Positions 5,621 through 5,865 of a stretch of 5,865 nt of DNA are shown piece after piece. Below the pieces are notes generated by a model. That model was given only the letters and a program-made list of their open reading frames with translations. It did no database searches and was not told where the DNA came from. The DNA comes from BRH-c25 sp964447145 (GTDB lineage Bacteria > Bacillota > Clostridia > Lutisporales > Lutisporaceae). The stretch spans positions 1 to 5,865 of the forward strand of contig CAYURW010000132.1 in NCBI GenBank assembly GCA_964447145.1. The letters run 5' to 3'. Each line of letters starts with the position of its first letter. The stretch's first letter is position 1. Made by a program: the position numbers and the translations under genes.

Positions 5621-5865
5621 AAACACCGATACATGATAAAATGAATTTTGTCGGTGATAAACCACTTGGTCTCATTGGTTATCATTGGCTCAATAATGTT
5701 ACGCTTGGGCAGTCCGGTTTGTATCACCTCCAGATCGTCTTTGAAATAATCCGCAGCAAGATTTTGATTGGCAATAATGTCGAAAACGTTTTTGCCAATT
5801 ATTTCATTGAGCTTAAGACCCGTAACATCCTCGTAGGCTTTATTGGCTGAGATGATGCGATTTTC
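5617..5865 (-). pseudogene. PAS-domain protein fragment, 5' end outside window, broken 3' end
   Basis: On the - strand the frame is open from the window edge for 82 codons and stops at 5617-5619. The translation reads as a PAS sensor domain: SANKAYEDVTGLKLNEIIGK (residues 6-25), then VFDIIANQNLAADYF, DDLEVIQTGLPKRN (43-56), IIEPM, and TKWFITDKI (66-74). In PAS proteins this last strand is normally followed by a polar turn and a closing IGVxxFSxDIT strand. Here the frame instead runs into FIMYRCF and a stop. In another frame, just downstream, IGVFSN can be read, which looks like the displaced last strand and points to a small deletion or frameshift. No output domain (kinase, HTH, sigma-54 or GGDEF) follows. 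The likely origin is a PAS-containing sensor or regulator gene, now a remnant. The N-terminal part is outside the window, so a complete short PAS protein is not ruled out. Confidence 0.6.

Noticed and set aside
5614..5850. Plus-strand open frame of 78 codons at the right end
   Set aside because: It lies antisense to the clear PAS-domain translation and has no ribosome binding site.

Overview
The window looks like chromosomal DNA from an anaerobic, low- to mid-GC Clostridia-type Firmicute. This rests on a bacterial V/A-type ATPase operon, strong AGGAGG-type ribosome binding sites, a DUF1540 protein and a classical clostridial rubredoxin. A cellulolytic clostridium of the Acetivibrio/Ruminiclostridium kind is a plausible guess, but it comes from gene content and general resemblance, not from a search.

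Layout. (1) Positions 2-3367 hold the 3' end of a V-type ATPase operon on the + strand: the catalytic subunit A (its N-terminal part lies upstream of the window), subunit B and the central-stalk subunit D. They are separated by only 3 nt each and end at a strong GC-rich hairpin at 3373-3410. (2) A small Cys-rich DUF1540 gene (3459-3662, - strand) converges on this operon, so the hairpin sits between two convergent genes. (3) A divergent, AT-rich intergenic region (3663-4042) carries the DUF1540 promoter, a perfect 18-bp palindrome over its -35, an 84-bp element bounded by 16-bp inverted repeats, four tandem degenerate 10-bp repeats in helical phase, and the promoter of the next gene. (4) A fold-type I PLP aminotransferase of the 2-aminoadipate/kynurenine aminotransferase II-like group is at 4043-5221 (+). 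(5) A 52-aa rubredoxin is at 5330-5488 (+). (6) The right end (5489-5865) holds what looks like gene debris: a PAS-domain coding fragment on the - strand that enters from outside the window and stops inside the last part of the fold, and a short + strand ORF.

The subunits A, B and D together form the catalytic hexamer and rotor shaft of one rotary ATPase. The aminotransferase and rubredoxin appear to be separate transcription units with their own promoters and have no visible functional link to it. No wholly new system is evident. The most unusual material is the structured DNA between 3711 and 3904 and the broken PAS gene at the right edge.
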